From NCBI GenBank assembly GCA_927798255.1, contig CAKMMH010000116.1, positions 1 through 5,984 of the forward strand: a DNA stretch of 5,984 nt. Reading direction: 5' to 3'. This DNA is from an uncultured bacterium. Lineage in GTDB: Bacteria > Bdellovibrionota_C > UBA2361 > CAKMMH01. Positions 4,473 through 5,984 of the stretch are shown in pieces (position 1 is the stretch's first letter; each line of letters opens with the position of its first letter). Position numbers and translations under genes: made by a program. Below the pieces are notes generated by a model, which saw nothing but the letters and a program-made list of their open reading frames with translations, was not told the DNA's origin and made no database searches.

Positions 4473-4693
4473 CAATTTTAGAATTTTTAATTTCAGTAGT
4501 TCTTATGATGCTAGTAGTACCTTGCATAATAAATTCGTCACTTAAAGATTATAAAATTCAATCTCAAAACAAATTAAAATTTTTAGACAAATTAAATTTT
4601 GAAGCCAAAAGCTGTCAAAATAAATCTTACAATGGTTTTAATATTTTAAAATGTGAAAACAAAAACAATGAGATTTTTTATAAGATTAAATAA
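4457..4693 (+). CDS. Minor prepilin, PilV/GspI position, unusually short
   Basis: A 78-residue type IV prepilin-like protein. The leader is MQQG, to be cut after Gly4 by prepilin peptidase. The mature protein begins ITILEF, with the conserved Glu at +5, followed by a hydrophobic helix to about residue 28 (ISVVLMMLVVPCIINSSL). The small remaining domain carries C53 and C66, which may form a disulfide loop. PilV and GspI proteins are usually clearly longer, so this one is reduced; no frameshift is evident, since the next gene starts inside it. It overlaps the preceding gene by 16 nt and the following gene by 26 nt, indicating translational coupling. The second position in the operon, after a GspH/FimU-like gene and before a PilW-like gene, supports a PilV/GspI role, but the sequence is too short to prove it. 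Confidence 0.75.
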   Translation: MQQGITILEFLISVVLMMLVVPCIINSSLKDYKIQSQNKLKFLDKLNFEAKSCQNKSYNGFNILKCENKNNEIFYKIK

Positions 4694-5555
4694 TAAACAT
4701 AAAGGTTTTACATATTTTGATACACTACTTAGCCTTACATTAAGTATAAGTATTCTTTTAAGTATTGTCATTTTAACAAAACTTCAATTTAATGATTTTT
4801 ACAAAGCAAAAGAATATTTTCACAAAATATATGTAACATCAAAAATAAACTTATTGATGCTAAAAATTATGAAAGATATAGATTTTCATAATTTTAAAAT
4901 TTTACCAATTATTCATAATAACAAGGTAAGTTATAAAGATGGCACTCTTAGCAATATCTCAAAAAGAAATGATAGTCTTTCAAAAGAAATAGATAGCGAC
5001 GCTATAACATATTTAAAACTAAACACTAACAATTTATTAAAAACTTTACATTACAAAAGTGGTTCATTTTACGTTTGTCCATTTTTTAAGAAAAAAGTTT
5101 CTATTAATGATACGCGTACATATTTAGCATTAACAACTGATGATTTTTTTGAAGTTGAGTTAAATATTGTTAAGGATAAAAATTGTTTTATTACAAAAGT
5201 TACAAATACAAAAAGTATATTAACAAACCAAGCTCCAAAGAATATTAAATTTATCGCTTTTATTCCAATAGAGTCAACTTACACAATATATCTAGCAAAC
5301 AATAAAACCCTTCGCTATGTTACGCATAAAAATAATGAAATAGTAGAAAATCAGCCTATTATGCAAAATATTTATAAAATTAAATTTAAAAATTCATTTA
5401 AAGATAATTTTTACAATCTTTCTTGTAAATTAAAGATTTATGAAAATGACAAAAATGAGATTTTAATATCACGTGACAATTTACTCATAAGACAAGATAT
5501 GTTTAATTTCGTGTCATATATAAATAATAATGATAATGATTATGAAAAAAGTTAA
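4668..5555 (+). CDS. Minor prepilin, PilW/GspJ-like, with Asp at mature position +5
   Basis: With the ATG at 4668 the protein has 295 residues. A GTG at 4653 would add five residues; neither start has a clear Shine-Dalgarno sequence, and the shorter leader (13 residues, basic, ending HKG) fits prepilins well. Cleavage after Gly13 gives a mature start FTYFDTLLSL, with Asp instead of Glu at +5, then a hydrophobic helix to about residue 35. The large C-terminal domain includes SDAITYLKLN, similar in placement to a conserved stretch of PilW proteins (my recollection of the family), and an Asn/Lys-rich beta-type region. It has three cysteines in the soluble part. It overlaps its neighbours by 26 and 14 nt in a tightly packed operon. 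PilW or GspJ is the likely class by size and order; the operon type (pilus or type II secretion) is undecided. Confidence 0.75.
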   Translation: MRFFIRLNNKHKGFTYFDTLLSLTLSISILLSIVILTKLQFNDFYKAKEYFHKIYVTSKINLLMLKIMKDIDFHNFKILPIIHNNKVSYKDGTLSNISKRNDSLSKEIDSDAITYLKLNTNNLLKTLHYKSGSFYVCPFFKKKVSINDTRTYLALTTDDFFEVELNIVKDKNCFITKVTNTKSILTNQAPKNIKFIAFIPIESTYTIYLANNKTLRYVTHKNNEIVENQPIMQNIYKIKFKNSFKDNFYNLSCKLKIYENDKNEILISRDNLLIRQDMFNFVSYINNNDNDYEKS

Positions 5556-5984
5556 AAAACAAACTATTAATGAACATGGAAGTATTTTGTTTGTAGTGAT
5601 AACATTTTTATTTGTTACAGAACTTATACTTTTATTAACATTTAAGGTATATTTTTCAAGTGAGGAACTGATTATAAATCACAATATAAGCAAAAAAGAA
5701 TATAATAATTATTTAGAACCTAAAATTACACTTTTAGATAATATAAAAACATTTCCTAGCAAAAATACTTCAAATATTGATTTTAATAATATTTTTAATG
5801 ATGCACATACATGTAAAGATAAAACCCCATTATTTACTAACAGTGATTTTGTTTCTTCAAAGTTTTGCAATCTTTCAGAACTTAAAAAAAATATATATGT
5901 AGGAAATATTATAAGTAAAAGTAATTTAATATTAACCTCTCCTACTCTTATGTGTGTTCCAGCCTCCAATTCCACATCACATAC
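5542..5984 (+). CDS. Minor pilin, PilX/GspK-like, 3' end outside the window
   Basis: The frame is open from the ATG at 5542 to the window edge (147 residues seen). A basic leader, MKKVKKQTINEHG, ends at Gly13. The mature protein starts SILFVV, followed by a hydrophobic helix to about residue 34 (FLFVTELILLLTF). Position +5 is Val, not Glu. Lack of Glu+5 with a G-(A/S/M)-x-L-x-V start is typical of PilX and GspK proteins, which cap or prime the pilus tip. The rest is Asn/Lys/Ser-rich with several cysteines. It overlaps the PilW-like gene by 14 nt and has no clear ribosome binding site, so translational coupling is likely. As the fourth gene it completes the FimU/GspH-PilV-PilW-PilX order known from minor pilin operons. 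An 88-codon frame on the other strand (5709-5975) is a shadow. Confidence 0.75.
   Translation, partial: MKKVKKQTINEHGSILFVVITFLFVTELILLLTFKVYFSSEELIINHNISKKEYNNYLEPKITLLDNIKTFPSKNTSNIDFNNIFNDAHTCKDKTPLFTNSDFVSSKFCNLSELKKNIYVGNIISKSNLILTSPTLMCVPASNSTSH

Overview
The window is AT-rich bacterial DNA from a flagellated, probably Gram-negative organism. It carries a flagellin with sigma-28-type promoter elements and a run of type IV minor pilins of the FimU/GspH-PilV-PilW-PilX kind. The low GC, Lys/Asn/Ile-rich proteins and this gene mix would fit a low-GC deltaproteobacterium-like lineage, but the sequence alone does not fix the taxon.

Layout from left to right. (1) Positions 1-344, minus strand: the 5' part of rsmA/ksgA (16S rRNA dimethyladenosine methyltransferase), cut by the window edge. 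(2) 345-647: a GC-richer, repeat-bearing intergenic stretch without a credible gene. (3) 648-1664, minus: complete tsaD (tRNA t6A37 synthesis), with a -10-like box only 6 nt before its ATG. (4) 1700-2900: an interval holding two small orphan genes of clearly higher GC than their surroundings. The plus-strand gene at 1802-2179 has a -10 box, a Shine-Dalgarno sequence and an excellent intrinsic terminator. The minus-strand, cysteine-rich gene at 2562-2864 has its own promoter and terminator. They converge on an AT-rich spacer with short tandem repeats. I recognise neither product. (5) 2994-3794, minus: a short flagellin with strong ribosome binding site, terminator and upstream sigma-28-like elements. 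(6) 3795-4079: a regulatory region between the flagellin and the pilus genes. It contains a second, better sigma-28-like promoter followed about 40 nt later by an intrinsic terminator, so a small RNA or attenuated leader may be made upstream of the flagellin. (7) 4080-5984, plus: four overlapping genes of a minor pilin/pseudopilin operon, the last cut by the window edge.

The housekeeping genes (rsmA, tsaD) both act in translation fidelity. The right half deals with cell-surface appendages: the flagellar filament and the tip or priming complex of a type IV pilus or type II secretion-like pseudopilus. The most unusual points are the two GC-rich orphan genes (one with an A8 tract where two sense frames are open), the terminator-containing sigma-28 leader, the flagellin with a shortened N-terminal D0 helix, the atypical prepilin N-termini, and a Pro-to-Leu change in the catalytic motif of RsmA.
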